The notes beneath the pieces were generated by a model that did no database searches, was not told where the DNA came from, and saw only the letters and a list, made by a program, of their open reading frames with translations. Positions 33,217-42,132 of a stretch of DNA of 64,000 nucleotides are shown here, in pieces (the stretch's first letter is position 1; every line of letters begins with the position of its first letter). This DNA is from Vibrio sp. RE86. Lineage in GTDB: Bacteria > Pseudomonadota > Gammaproteobacteria > Enterobacterales > Vibrionaceae. The position numbers and the translations under genes were made by a program. The stretch lies in the NCBI RefSeq assembly GCF_013114545.1, contig NZ_VTXI01000024.1, positions 1 through 64,000 of the forward strand. Reading direction: 5' to 3'.

Positions 33217-35733
33217 TTAGAACAGCTCTTCATCCCCATCTTCTGAGGTGTAAATGCTGTCTGTAATTTCACTAGAGACATACTCAGTAGGCTGAGTGCC
33301 ATCTAGGAAGTATTCGAACATTGAGCTTGAATCAAACTTATTGGTCAGCAAGCCTGAATCTCGATCGATACGAACACGAACAATATTTTCAGGAATGTGT
33401 TTCTCTTGCTGTGGGACACCTTCCAATGCCGTATGCATGAAATCTACCCATGCTGGTTGAGCTGTTTTAGCGCCAGCTTCTGCACCAGAGATTTGATTCT
33501 TATCTAGGTTACTGTTTGGTTTAGTGCGACCTAACTTACGGTTATGGTCATCAAAACCTACCCAAGCAACCGCGACCATACCTGGGCCATAACCGTTGTA
33601 CCAAGCATCTTTCGAGTCGTTAGTTGTACCGGTTTTACCACCAATGTCACGACGCTTAAGCTTTTGAGCTCGCCAGCCAGTACCGTTCCAGCCAGTGCCT
33701 TCACGCCAATTACCCCCACCCCACACGTTGCTGTACATCATTTCACGCATTAGGAACGCAGTCTGCTCCGAAATCACTTGTGGCGCGTAGTGCGGCTGCT
33801 CTGACTCGTCAACGATGTCTTGCTCTGCAAACTCGTTGCTGATGGTGCTTGGCTGCTGACAATCCTGATGACAGATACTCTTAGGCTTTGCTTCAAACTC
33901 TAGGTCACCGTATGGGCCTTCTACGCGACTGATATAGAAAGGCTCAACATAGTAACCACCGTTAGCGAATACTGAGTAACCCTGTGCCATTTTCATTGGC
34001 GTCAAGCTACCTGCACCTAAGGCAATGGTCTCTGAACGTGGAACTTGGTTGATGTCGAAGCCAAAGCGAGTAAGGTACTGACGGCTCTCATCTAGGCCAA
34101 CGTCACGTAACACACGCACAGCCATTACGTTTTTAGATTGAGCAAGACCAATGCGAAGGCGTGTTGGACCTGTATACGTCGGTGGCGAGTTTTTTGGTCG
34201 CCATGCCGTACCTTGGCTCTTATCCCACTGGTTGATCGGTGCATCATTAATTAATGTTGCTAGGGTTAAGCCTTGATCAATTGCTGCAGAATAGATGAAT
34301 GGCTTGATACTCGAACCAACCTGACGAACAGATTGTGTCGCACGGTTGAACTTATTATGGATAAAGTTAAAGCCGCCAACTAACGACAGTACTGCACCAT
34401 TTTCTGGGTTCATCGCAACGAAAGCGGTGTTTGCGTTAGGAACTTGGCTCAAGTGCCATGCAAATTGATTCTCTTCGCCTTCGACAGCTGTCTCAACTTG
34501 GCGTACCCAAATTTGCTCGCCCTCTGCCAATACATCTTTGGCATGTTTTGGAGCAGGGCCTTGGCGGTCATCGGTTAGGAATTTTCTGGCCCATTTAATG
34601 CCGTCCCAATCGATAGTTTGAACACCTTCACCTTTCACCCAAACGGTCGCTTGTTTGTTATCAACTTTAGTCACAACAGCGGGCTTGAGTTTGCCGTAAG
34701 TTGGCACTTTATTCAGCGTTTTCTCGATCTTCTGTTCATCGAAGACAGCTTGACCCGATTTCCAAAGTACCTTTTCAGCACCGCGGTAACCATGACGCTC
34801 ATCGTAAGAAAGCAGGTTGTTTACTGCAGACTCATTCGCTGCATTTTGCAGTTTAGAATCGACAGTAGTGTAGATATTCATACCAGAAGTGTAAGCATCT
34901 TCACCGTAGCGTGACACCATCCAAGCACGAGCGAGCTCTGCAACATAGGGTGCTCTAAGCTCGATTTCCGCGCCGTGATAACGGGAAATAATCTCTTCAG
35001 CGCGTGCTTCATCGTACTCTTGTTGAGTGATGTATTTCTCGTCCAACATACGTAGCAGAACGACATTACGGCGGTTCGTTGCACGCTCGATCGAGTAGAT
35101 TGGGTTCATCGTCGATGGCGCTTTAGGCATACCAGCAAGTGTTGCCACCTGGCTCAGTGAGAGATCTTTTAGCTCTTTACCAAAGTAGGTCTGAGCGGCC
35201 GCGCCAAAGCCGTATGAACGGTAGCCTAAGAAGATCTTATTTACATACAGTTCCATGATCTCTTGCTTTGAGAGCAGTTGCTCAATATGGATAGCAATGA
35301 AGATCTCTTTGATTTTACGCATGATCTTCTTCTCATTTGAGAGGAAGAAGTTACGCGCTAGCTGCTGAGTAATGGTACTTGCGCCCTGCTTCGCAGATCC
35401 TGACATCGCGACAACGACGGCAGCACGGGTAATACCGATTGGGTCAATACCTGGGTGGTCATAGAAACGGCTATCTTCTGTAGCAATTAGAGCTTCGACC
35501 AAGTGGCGTGGAATCTCATCATAAGCAACTGGGATACGGCGCTTTTCACCAAATTGAGAAATAAGCTTGCCGTCTTGGCTAAAGACCTGCATCGGAGTTT
35601 GCAGTTCAACGTCTCTGAGTGTGGCTACATCTGGTAGCTCGGGCTTCACATAAAGATAGAAGCCGAAAATTGTACCGACTCCAAGAATTATGCAAATCAA
35701 TGTGAATATAAACAGTCGCTTTATGAACTTCAC
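33217..35733 (-). CDS. mrcA: Penicillin-binding protein 1A (class A, bifunctional)
   Basis: 838 residues. An N-terminal membrane anchor (about 8-28) is followed by the glycosyltransferase domain ('ATEDSRFYDHPGID', 'GASTITQQLARNFFLS'). A PBP1A-specific insertion comes next, then the transpeptidase domain with SxxK in 'VGSSIKPFIYSA' and the KTG motif in 'GGKTGTTNDSKDAWY'. It polymerises and cross-links peptidoglycan in the periplasm. It is divergent from pilM with 139 bases between, the same neighbourhood as in E. coli and Pseudomonas (mrcA/ponA next to pilM or its homologue). Confidence 0.97.
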   Translation of the reverse strand: MKFIKRLFIFTLICIILGVGTIFGFYLYVKPELPDVATLRDVELQTPMQVFSQDGKLISQFGEKRRIPVAYDEIPRHLVEALIATEDSRFYDHPGIDPIGITRAAVVVAMSGSAKQGASTITQQLARNFFLSNEKKIMRKIKEIFIAIHIEQLLSKQEIMELYVNKIFLGYRSYGFGAAAQTYFGKELKDLSLSQVATLAGMPKAPSTMNPIYSIERATNRRNVVLLRMLDEKYITQQEYDEARAEEIISRYHGAEIELRAPYVAELARAWMVSRYGEDAYTSGMNIYTTVDSKLQNAANESAVNNLLSYDERHGYRGAEKVLWKSGQAVFDEQKIEKTLNKVPTYGKLKPAVVTKVDNKQATVWVKGEGVQTIDWDGIKWARKFLTDDRQGPAPKHAKDVLAEGEQIWVRQVETAVEGEENQFAWHLSQVPNANTAFVAMNPENGAVLSLVGGFNFIHNKFNRATQSVRQVGSSIKPFIYSAAIDQGLTLATLINDAPINQWDKSQGTAWRPKNSPPTYTGPTRLRIGLAQSKNVMAVRVLRDVGLDESRQYLTRFGFDINQVPRSETIALGAGSLTPMKMAQGYSVFANGGYYVEPFYISRVEGPYGDLEFEAKPKSICHQDCQQPSTISNEFAEQDIVDESEQPHYAPQVISEQTAFLMREMMYSNVWGGGNWREGTGWNGTGWRAQKLKRRDIGGKTGTTNDSKDAWYNGYGPGMVAVAWVGFDDHNRKLGRTKPNSNLDKNQISGAEAGAKTAQPAWVDFMHTALEGVPQQEKHIPENIVRVRIDRDSGLLTNKFDSSSMFEYFLDGTQPTEYVSSEITDSIYTSEDGDEELF

Positions 35734-35872
35734 CGTAGATTCCCTGATTGAATGGGTTCACTTTATGCAAACCCTTGTACTTTAAGCTAAAAAATCTAGC
35801 TCAACTTTTATGCGTTTATTTAACCATCAATTTAAACCTATGAGCAAAGCAAAAAGTACGGAGCCAAGCTAA

Positions 35873-36868
35873 ATGGGTAAATCACTAGTTACAGGCATTG
35901 ATATCGGGCACCACAGCATTAAAGCGGTGGTACTCAAGCCATACAAAGGCACATATGCGCTTGTAGGTTATCAAGAGTTGCCTATTGAATCGGACATTTT
36001 CTCTGATAACCACATGTTAAATTATCAGAAAATTGTAAAGAAACTCAAAGAACTAAGAAAGGGTCTACCTAGATTTAGCCGCAAAGTTTCTTTGGCTGTC
36101 CCAGATAACGCTGTAATAAGTAAAGTATTACAGATAGATAGGGATTTAGAAGGACAAGAAAAAGAGTTTGCGATCTTCCAAGCTTTCTCTCATCAATCTC
36201 CGTTTCCTATTGAAGAACTTACTTTAGATTTTGTGGCGTTGGATGATTCAACGGCTAGCCAAAGTATGACTAGCTATCAGGTTTACGCTACTAAGAAAGA
36301 TTTGATCGAGAGTCGTGTACAAGCGGTTGAGAAGGCCGGGTATCAAACGGTTTTGATGGACGTACAAGCCCATGGATTAACTCAGGTATGGCAGTTAGCC
36401 GCTCAGAAGTATCAGAAACAGAACTGGGTAATGCTTGAAGTAGGGCTAAGCCAGTCGTGCTTGTGTATCGATTTCTATGATAAAGCCCCCTTTTGCAAAG
36501 ACATTCCTCTTGGTACTCAAACAATTGAACAGCTTAAATATGACAGTGCGTTGATACACGATTCAACCGAACAATTTATTCGAGCCTTGATTGAAAAGCT
36601 TCAACGTCAATTGCAGCTTTTCGCTTCCTTACATGGCTCCGCTATCGAGGGGATTTGGTTATGCGGCGGCGGAGCGATGACACCTATGTTGGCGGAAGAG
36701 ATAAGCCGCAGACTAAACCTTCCTTGTGAGTTGTTTGATCCGTTAAGCCTCCTAGAGCAAAAAAGAGTCAAATCTAATAGCGATGGCCGTCATCATTATG
36801 CTTACAGCACCGCCGTTGGGCTAGCATTGAGAGGGTTAAATTGGTTGGAGCATAAACATGCTGCATAA
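35873..36868 (+). CDS. pilM: Type IV pilus assembly protein PilM
   Basis: 331 residues. An actin-like ATPase-fold cytosolic protein ('TGIDIGHHSIKAVVLK', 'WLCGGGAMTPMLAEE') that binds the cytoplasmic tail of PilN and couples the motor to the inner-membrane alignment complex. First of five overlapping or closely spaced genes pilMNOPQ. A weak GGAG lies 9 bases before ATG. The pilM and pilN frames overlap by 11 bases. Confidence 0.96.
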   Translation: MGKSLVTGIDIGHHSIKAVVLKPYKGTYALVGYQELPIESDIFSDNHMLNYQKIVKKLKELRKGLPRFSRKVSLAVPDNAVISKVLQIDRDLEGQEKEFAIFQAFSHQSPFPIEELTLDFVALDDSTASQSMTSYQVYATKKDLIESRVQAVEKAGYQTVLMDVQAHGLTQVWQLAAQKYQKQNWVMLEVGLSQSCLCIDFYDKAPFCKDIPLGTQTIEQLKYDSALIHDSTEQFIRALIEKLQRQLQLFASLHGSAIEGIWLCGGGAMTPMLAEEISRRLNLPCELFDPLSLLEQKRVKSNSDGRHHYAYSTAVGLALRGLNWLEHKHAA

Positions 36869-37433
36869 CGTTAACCTTCTTCCGTGGCGAGATGAGCTGA
36901 GAGCGCGCCATAAGAAGCGCTTCCTTCAATTGGTGCTATTGGGTGCCTTGTTAGCGTTTGGCTTGCAGTGGATAGCGGGCAACTATCTTGAGCAGCAGTC
37001 CCAACAGCAATACTCTCGTATCAGCTACCTTAAATCCTATATCGGGCAGCTCGATAAACAGATTCACGCCCTTAAAAAGGTCGAACAGGAACATAAGGCC
37101 TTACTGACGAGGCTCTCCGTGGTGGAGCAACTGCAGGTCAACCGCAATAAAACTACCGATTTTATGAATGCAGTTCCTCTACTCATCCCTGACGGTGTTT
37201 ATGTCGACAAGATAAAGATGAATGGCCAACGAATCGAGATCGCAGGTATCAGCGATACCACCTCTCGGCTTGCAACCATGCTCGATAACTTAGAGAAATC
37301 TGCTCAACTTAAAAACGTCGAAATGCACTCCATCGTGCATGGAAAAATACGCTTCGGCAAAAAGTTTCAGGTGTTTAATGTTTCGTTTGTGTTCGCCTCT
37401 TCGACAGTAAAAAAAGGAGAGCAGAATGGCTAG
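36858..37433 (+). CDS. pilN: Type IV pilus alignment protein PilN
   Basis: 191 residues. The N-terminal cytoplasmic motif 'NLLPWRDELR' (PilM-binding) is followed by one membrane segment (about 22-43), a coiled coil (about 55-95) and a periplasmic domain of ferredoxin-like fold. Forms heterodimers with PilO. Overlaps pilM (11 bases) and pilO (8 bases), which suggests translational coupling. Confidence 0.96.
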   Translation: MLHNVNLLPWRDELRARHKKRFLQLVLLGALLAFGLQWIAGNYLEQQSQQQYSRISYLKSYIGQLDKQIHALKKVEQEHKALLTRLSVVEQLQVNRNKTTDFMNAVPLLIPDGVYVDKIKMNGQRIEIAGISDTTSRLATMLDNLEKSAQLKNVEMHSIVHGKIRFGKKFQVFNVSFVFASSTVKKGEQNG

Positions 37434-38016
37434 TTACACAGATTTGGACATTGAAGAGATCCCTGAATGGCCTTTGATTCCTCAATTGCTGGTGATTTTT
37501 TTATTAGTGGCTCTGCTTCAAGGGGCGGGGTATTGGTTCTACCTAAAACCCCAGATAGAGACTATCGATGTGCTCAAGCAGGAAGAACGAAACTTAAAGG
37601 CGACCTTGGCGATTAAGGCCAATAAGGTCGCGACACTGCCGAAACTGCAAGCTCAGCTTGATGAGCTATCCGAGCGCTACGATTACCTTTCTCGCCAATT
37701 ACCCGTGGCGAAAGAGCTTGCGAGCATGTTGGCCTCTGTGAATGAAGTGGGGCTCAAAAACTCGCTGACCTTTACCCGCATAGATTGGGGGAAAAAGCAG
37801 AATCAAGAGTTCCTTTACCGCCTCCCTTTGAATATCGAATTGACGGGGGACTACCACAACATTGGCAGTTTTACTCAAGCGATTGCCGAGCTACCTAGGA
37901 TCATCAATTTCGACGATGTCTATTGGCAACGAGTGAGCTTAGAAAGTAGCACCTTGCATTTTAGGGTGCGTGCTTACACCTACCAATTCAAGCCAGAGGT
38001 GCAAGATGAGCAATAA
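37426..38016 (+). CDS. pilO: Type IV pilus alignment protein PilO
   Basis: 196 residues. One membrane segment near the N-terminus (about 18-38), a periplasmic coiled coil ('ERNLKATLAIKANKVATLPK' and on) and a C-terminal domain pairing with PilN. GGAGAG before ATG lies inside pilN. Ends 11 bases into pilP. Confidence 0.96.
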   Translation: MASYTDLDIEEIPEWPLIPQLLVIFLLVALLQGAGYWFYLKPQIETIDVLKQEERNLKATLAIKANKVATLPKLQAQLDELSERYDYLSRQLPVAKELASMLASVNEVGLKNSLTFTRIDWGKKQNQEFLYRLPLNIELTGDYHNIGSFTQAIAELPRIINFDDVYWQRVSLESSTLHFRVRAYTYQFKPEVQDEQ

Positions 38017-38521
38017 ATGGCCGTACCTCCTTTTTTTCCTGCCTGTATTTTTTGGTTGTAAAGCGAATGAAGAGTCATTGGATAGCTATGTGGCCGATGT
38101 AGAGAAGCGAGCTCGTAAAGATGTGATTGATCTAGCACCAGTGATTGATTTTCAGACATCTCAATATCTTGCTCACGAGCAACGTGAACCTTTTGTCTTG
38201 CCTCAAGCGGCTCTGGTGGTCAATCAGCCTAAAGTGAAGAAGGATTGTTGGCAGCCTACTAACCGTCGCAAAAGCGGCAAACTCGAACGTTATCCGCTAA
38301 GTAAATTAAGACTCAAAGGCGTCATGAGCAGCAATGGAAAAGTGTCAGCTTTGGTTCAAACACCCTCGGGCACCGTGGTGAAGGTCAATGCGGGCCAATA
38401 CATTGGGGTGAACAACGGCAAGATTACCCGAGTCACCGATAAGTATTTAAAGATTAATGAAACCCTGCCAGATGGATTGGGGTGTTGGAATAAGCGCAAC
38501 GTTAAGTTGGCTCTAAAGTAA
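38006..38521 (+). CDS. pilP: Type IV pilus lipoprotein PilP
   Basis: 171 residues. Lipoprotein signal 'MSNKWPYLLFFLPVFFGCKA' with Cys18 as acylation site. The disordered N-terminal part binds PilNO, and the C-terminal beta domain ('LRLKGVMSSNGKVSALVQTP') contacts PilQ, linking the inner and outer membranes. I chose ATG 38006, after AGAGGTGCAAG, because it gives a complete lipoprotein signal; a start at 37970 would hide it. Confidence 0.95.
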   Translation: MSNKWPYLLFFLPVFFGCKANEESLDSYVADVEKRARKDVIDLAPVIDFQTSQYLAHEQREPFVLPQAALVVNQPKVKKDCWQPTNRRKSGKLERYPLSKLRLKGVMSSNGKVSALVQTPSGTVVKVNAGQYIGVNNGKITRVTDKYLKINETLPDGLGCWNKRNVKLALK

Positions 38522-38545
38522 GATGTTAAAGGTTGAGATGGAACA

Positions 38546-40228
38546 ATGATTAATGGATTAATAAACGGGTTGAGGCAAGGGGTACTTGTTCTATGTTGTG
38601 CTTGCGTGTCCGTGTTAGCTGTAGCCGAGGAGAATGCCCCCAACTTACTAAAGAGTATCGACTTTCGGGTAGACAAAGACCAAAACGCAAAAATTATTGT
38701 TCAACTGGAAAACCCCAGAGTGGCAGTTGACCTACAAAGAGCTCAAGAGGGGTTAAGTATTGAGCTTCTCAATACTCAGGTACCTGAAGACAAGCTATAT
38801 CTTATCGATGTGAAGGACTTTGCGACCAATGTTGAATCGATCGAAGTGTTTCGTAAGCAGCCCAGCGCACTGCTCATTGCGGCGGTAAAAGGGGAGTACA
38901 GCTTTGACTACAGCTTGAATGGCACCTATCTAGAAGTGGTCGTGAAGCCCGTAAAAGAACAACAAGCACCCAAGCAAAAAAGCATCTTAGAAAAAGAAGG
39001 TAAGAAGATCTCCATCAACTTCCAAGATATCCCAGTACGAAACGTACTACAGCTGATTGCTGACTATAACGATTTTAACTTGGTGGTTTCAGATTCGGTG
39101 TCAGGTAACTTAACCCTGCGCCTCGATGGCGTGCCTTGGCAGCAAGTATTGGACATTATCCTGCAAGTGAAAGGTCTTGATAAACGAGTCGATGGCAATG
39201 TCGTACTTGTTGCGCCTAAAGCTGAGTTAGATGCGCAAGAGCAGCAGATCTTAGAGAAAGCGCGTTTGGAAGAAGAGCTTGGTGACCTCAGCTCGCAGAT
39301 CGTCAAAGTGAAATTTGCTAAAGCGTCTGAAATCGCCGATATGATTGGAGGTGATGGAGCATTAAGTATGCTGTCTGAGCGAGGTTCGCTGAGTGTTGAT
39401 GAACGAACCAATGCACTTCTGATTCGTGATCTGCAAGAGAACATTGATGTCATTCGAGAAATCGTAGATTCACTAGATGTGCCCGTGAAGCAGGTACAGA
39501 TTGAAGCACGTATTGTGACGGTCAACGAAGGTAACTTGGATGAGTTAGGGGTTCGTTGGGGTTACAGTAATACCAACGGCAGTACTTCAATTGGCGGTAG
39601 TATCGAAGACAATGTGTATGGGTTTGTGCCGATTGACGATATGCTCAATGTGAATCTGGCGGCCACGTCAGCCAACGCATCAACCATCGCCTTTCAAGTC
39701 GCTAAATTGGGATCCGATATGCTATTGGACCTCGAGCTTTCGGCATTACAGCGAGAATCAAAGGCTGAAGTCATTTCTAGCCCACGATTGATTACCACCA
39801 ATAAAAAGCCCGCTTATATTGAGCAGGGTACCGAAATTCCATATCTTGAATCGTCTTCTAGTGGGGCAACAAGTGTTGCATTTAAAAAAGCAGTACTCAG
39901 TCTCAAAGTGACCCCACAAATCACCCCTGACAATCGTTTAGTGTTGGATCTGAGTGTTACCCAAGATAGACCAGGAGATATCGTTAAGACAGGCACTGGT
40001 GAAGCGGTAGCGATTAATACACAGCGCATCGGGACACAAGTACTGGTCAATAATGGCGAAACGGTAGTTCTTGGGGGAATTTTCCAACACAGTGTGACTG
40101 ATGCGGTCGATAAGGTGCCACTGCTTGGCGATCTGCCTGTTTTAGGGGCACTTTTTAAACGAACTTATCAACAAATGGGTAAGAGTGAGCTGCTGATTTT
40201 TGTTACACCAAAAGTGGTAATTCAGTAA
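38546..40228 (+). CDS. pilQ: Type IV pilus secretin PilQ
   Basis: 560 residues. A signal peptide (about 1-29) is followed by a single AMIN-like domain (about 35-130), STN/N0 and N1 domains, and the C-terminal secretin gate ('VSVTQDRPGDI', 'ETVVLGGIF', 'VPLLGDLPVLGALFKR'). Forms the outer-membrane pore for the pilus. It is shorter than Pseudomonas PilQ, which has two AMIN domains. Last gene of pilMNOPQ; the prepilin and motor genes are elsewhere. Confidence 0.96.
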   Translation: MINGLINGLRQGVLVLCCACVSVLAVAEENAPNLLKSIDFRVDKDQNAKIIVQLENPRVAVDLQRAQEGLSIELLNTQVPEDKLYLIDVKDFATNVESIEVFRKQPSALLIAAVKGEYSFDYSLNGTYLEVVVKPVKEQQAPKQKSILEKEGKKISINFQDIPVRNVLQLIADYNDFNLVVSDSVSGNLTLRLDGVPWQQVLDIILQVKGLDKRVDGNVVLVAPKAELDAQEQQILEKARLEEELGDLSSQIVKVKFAKASEIADMIGGDGALSMLSERGSLSVDERTNALLIRDLQENIDVIREIVDSLDVPVKQVQIEARIVTVNEGNLDELGVRWGYSNTNGSTSIGGSIEDNVYGFVPIDDMLNVNLAATSANASTIAFQVAKLGSDMLLDLELSALQRESKAEVISSPRLITTNKKPAYIEQGTEIPYLESSSSGATSVAFKKAVLSLKVTPQITPDNRLVLDLSVTQDRPGDIVKTGTGEAVAINTQRIGTQVLVNNGETVVLGGIFQHSVTDAVDKVPLLGDLPVLGALFKRTYQQMGKSELLIFVTPKVVIQ

Positions 40229-40264
40229 TAATTCCATTTGGTGAAAAAATAAATTTGCATTAAT

Positions 40265-40367
40265 GGCACCTTATCTAGATAATTTCGGGTCTTATCACGA
40301 TCTATCTGTGAGGAAACGGTGCCACAAGCATCTCCATTGCTGATTCCTAATCGGCTTTTCTTGTGGC
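40265..40367 (+). other. Structured leader upstream of aroK
   Basis: GGCACC (40265-40270) can pair with GGTGCC (40318-40323), while GCCACAAG (40321-40328) can pair with CTTGTGGC (40360-40367). The two pairings share bases 40321-40323 and so exclude each other in part. No T-run follows before the aroK start at 40405. Confidence 0.4.
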
Positions 40368-40404
40368 GATGTCATTGAATTAACGTTGTAAATTACTGCT
40401 AAAC

Positions 40405-40923
40405 ATGGCTGAGAAACGCAATATTTTCCTTGTTGGCCCTATGGGTGCCGGCAAGAGCACAATCGGTAGACACCTAGCTCAACAACTTCACATGGAGTTT
40501 GTTGATTCTGATACCGTTATTGAAGAACGCACTGGCGCAGATATCGCTTGGGTATTTGATGTTGAAGGCGAAGATGGTTTCCGCAAGCGCGAAGAATCTG
40601 TGATTAATGACCTAACTGAAGAGCAAGGTATCGTACTTGCTACAGGTGGTGGTTCAATTAAGAGCAAAGAAAACCGCAACCGTCTTTCTGCGCGTGGCAT
40701 TGTTGTTTACCTAGAAACAACAATTGAAAAGCAACTTGCTCGTACAAACCGCGACAAGAAGCGCCCATTACTACAAACTGATGATCCACGTGAAGTGTTA
40801 GAGTCTCTAGCTGGAGAACGTAACCCACTTTACGAAGAAATTGCGGATTACACAGTACGTACAGACGATCAAAGTGCAAAAGTGGTAGCCAACCAGATCG
40901 TAAAAATGCTAGAAGAACGTTAA
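40405..40923 (+). CDS. aroK: Shikimate kinase I
   Basis: 172 residues. It phosphorylates shikimate with ATP. Walker A 'GPMGAGKSTIGRHLAQ', shikimate-binding 'DSDTVIEERTGADI', 'GGGSIKS' and the lid 'TNRDKKRPLL' are intact. Length matches E. coli AroK. First gene of the aroK-aroB-damX-dam-rpe-gph-trpS run, the same order as in E. coli. Confidence 0.98.
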   Translation: MAEKRNIFLVGPMGAGKSTIGRHLAQQLHMEFVDSDTVIEERTGADIAWVFDVEGEDGFRKREESVINDLTEEQGIVLATGGGSIKSKENRNRLSARGIVVYLETTIEKQLARTNRDKKRPLLQTDDPREVLESLAGERNPLYEEIADYTVRTDDQSAKVVANQIVKMLEER

Positions 40924-40948
40924 GACTTTTAGCAATTGGAGAATACCC

Positions 40949-42037
40949 ATGGAACGGATTACGGTCAGCCTAGGCGAACGTAGCTATCCAATCTCAATTG
41001 GCGCCGGATTATTTACTGATCCGGCCCACCTTTCTTTCTTGTCAGCAAAACAAAAAGTGGTTGTGATTTCTAATGTCACGGTTGCTCCGATTTATGCTGA
41101 TAAAATCCTCTCCCTTCTTGACCAGTTAGGTTGCGAAGCTTCTCTGCTTGAACTGCCTGATGGCGAGCAGTACAAATCACTAGAAACGTTTAACACGGTA
41201 ATGAGCTACCTACTTGAAGGTAACTTTGCGCGTGATGTCGTTGTGATTGCGCTTGGCGGTGGTGTGATTGGTGATTTGGTTGGTTTTTCGGCCGCGTGTT
41301 ATCAGCGTGGTGTCGATTTTATTCAGATCCCAACGACGTTGCTTTCTCAGGTGGACTCGTCTGTTGGTGGTAAAACCGCGGTTAACCACCCGCTAGGCAA
41401 GAACATGATTGGTGCCTTCTACCAACCTAAAGCGGTGATCATCGATACCGATTGTTTGAAGACGCTACCTGAGCGTGAGTTCGCGGCAGGCATCGCAGAA
41501 GTGATCAAGTATGGCATCATCTACGATCAAGCGTTCTTTGTTTGGTTAGAAGAAAACCTCGATAAACTGTACCAACTTGATGAGCAAGCTCTGACGTATG
41601 CGATTGCCCGCTGTTGTGAAATTAAGGCTGAAGTGGTCGCTCAAGACGAAAAAGAGTCAGGAATTCGCGCATTGCTGAACCTAGGTCATACATTTGGTCA
41701 TGCGATTGAAGCTGAGCTAGGTTATGGTAATTGGTTACACGGCGAAGCGGTTTCTTCGGGTACGATCATGGCAGCGAAAACAGCGCAGCTTCAAGGACTT
41801 ATCACTGAAGAGCAAGTTGAGCGAATTCTCTCTATACTGAAGAGAGCAAATCTACCCGTTCACACTCCAGAGCAGATGTCATTCGCAGACTTCATGAAGC
41901 ACATGATGCGTGACAAGAAGGTGCTTTCGGGTGAGCTTCGCTTGGTTCTACCAACCAGTATTGGTACGGCTGAAGTGGTAAAAGGTGTGCCTGAGTCGAT
42001 TATCGAACAAGCCATCGACTTCGCCCGCACTGTTTAA
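40949..42037 (+). CDS. aroB: 3-dehydroquinate synthase
   Basis: 362 residues. An NAD- and zinc-dependent enzyme of the second shikimate step. 'GGGVIGDLVGFSAACYQRG', 'QVDSSVGGKTAVNHPLGKN' and 'NLGHTFGHAIEAELGY' carry the NAD and metal residues. GGAG precedes ATG, 25 bases after aroK. Confidence 0.98.
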   Translation: MERITVSLGERSYPISIGAGLFTDPAHLSFLSAKQKVVVISNVTVAPIYADKILSLLDQLGCEASLLELPDGEQYKSLETFNTVMSYLLEGNFARDVVVIALGGGVIGDLVGFSAACYQRGVDFIQIPTTLLSQVDSSVGGKTAVNHPLGKNMIGAFYQPKAVIIDTDCLKTLPEREFAAGIAEVIKYGIIYDQAFFVWLEENLDKLYQLDEQALTYAIARCCEIKAEVVAQDEKESGIRALLNLGHTFGHAIEAELGYGNWLHGEAVSSGTIMAAKTAQLQGLITEEQVERILSILKRANLPVHTPEQMSFADFMKHMMRDKKVLSGELRLVLPTSIGTAEVVKGVPESIIEQAIDFARTV

Positions 42038-42054
42038 ATCATTGGGTTTGTAGT

Positions 42055-42102
42055 ACCAATTTACCTTGCTATCGAGTGTTCATTGAGCTTAGGTAAATTG
42101 GT
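42055..42102 (+). repeat. 12-bp perfect inverted repeat between aroB and damX
   Basis: ACCAATTTACCT (42055-42066) is perfectly inverted at 42091-42102 around a 24-base loop with an inner GCT/AGC. The following bases lack an immediate T-run, so it is not a clear terminator. It could be a dispersed repeat or an mRNA processing hairpin. Confidence 0.6.
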
Positions 42103-42132
42103 GCTGTACGCATTTTTATTAGGATTTCGGAA

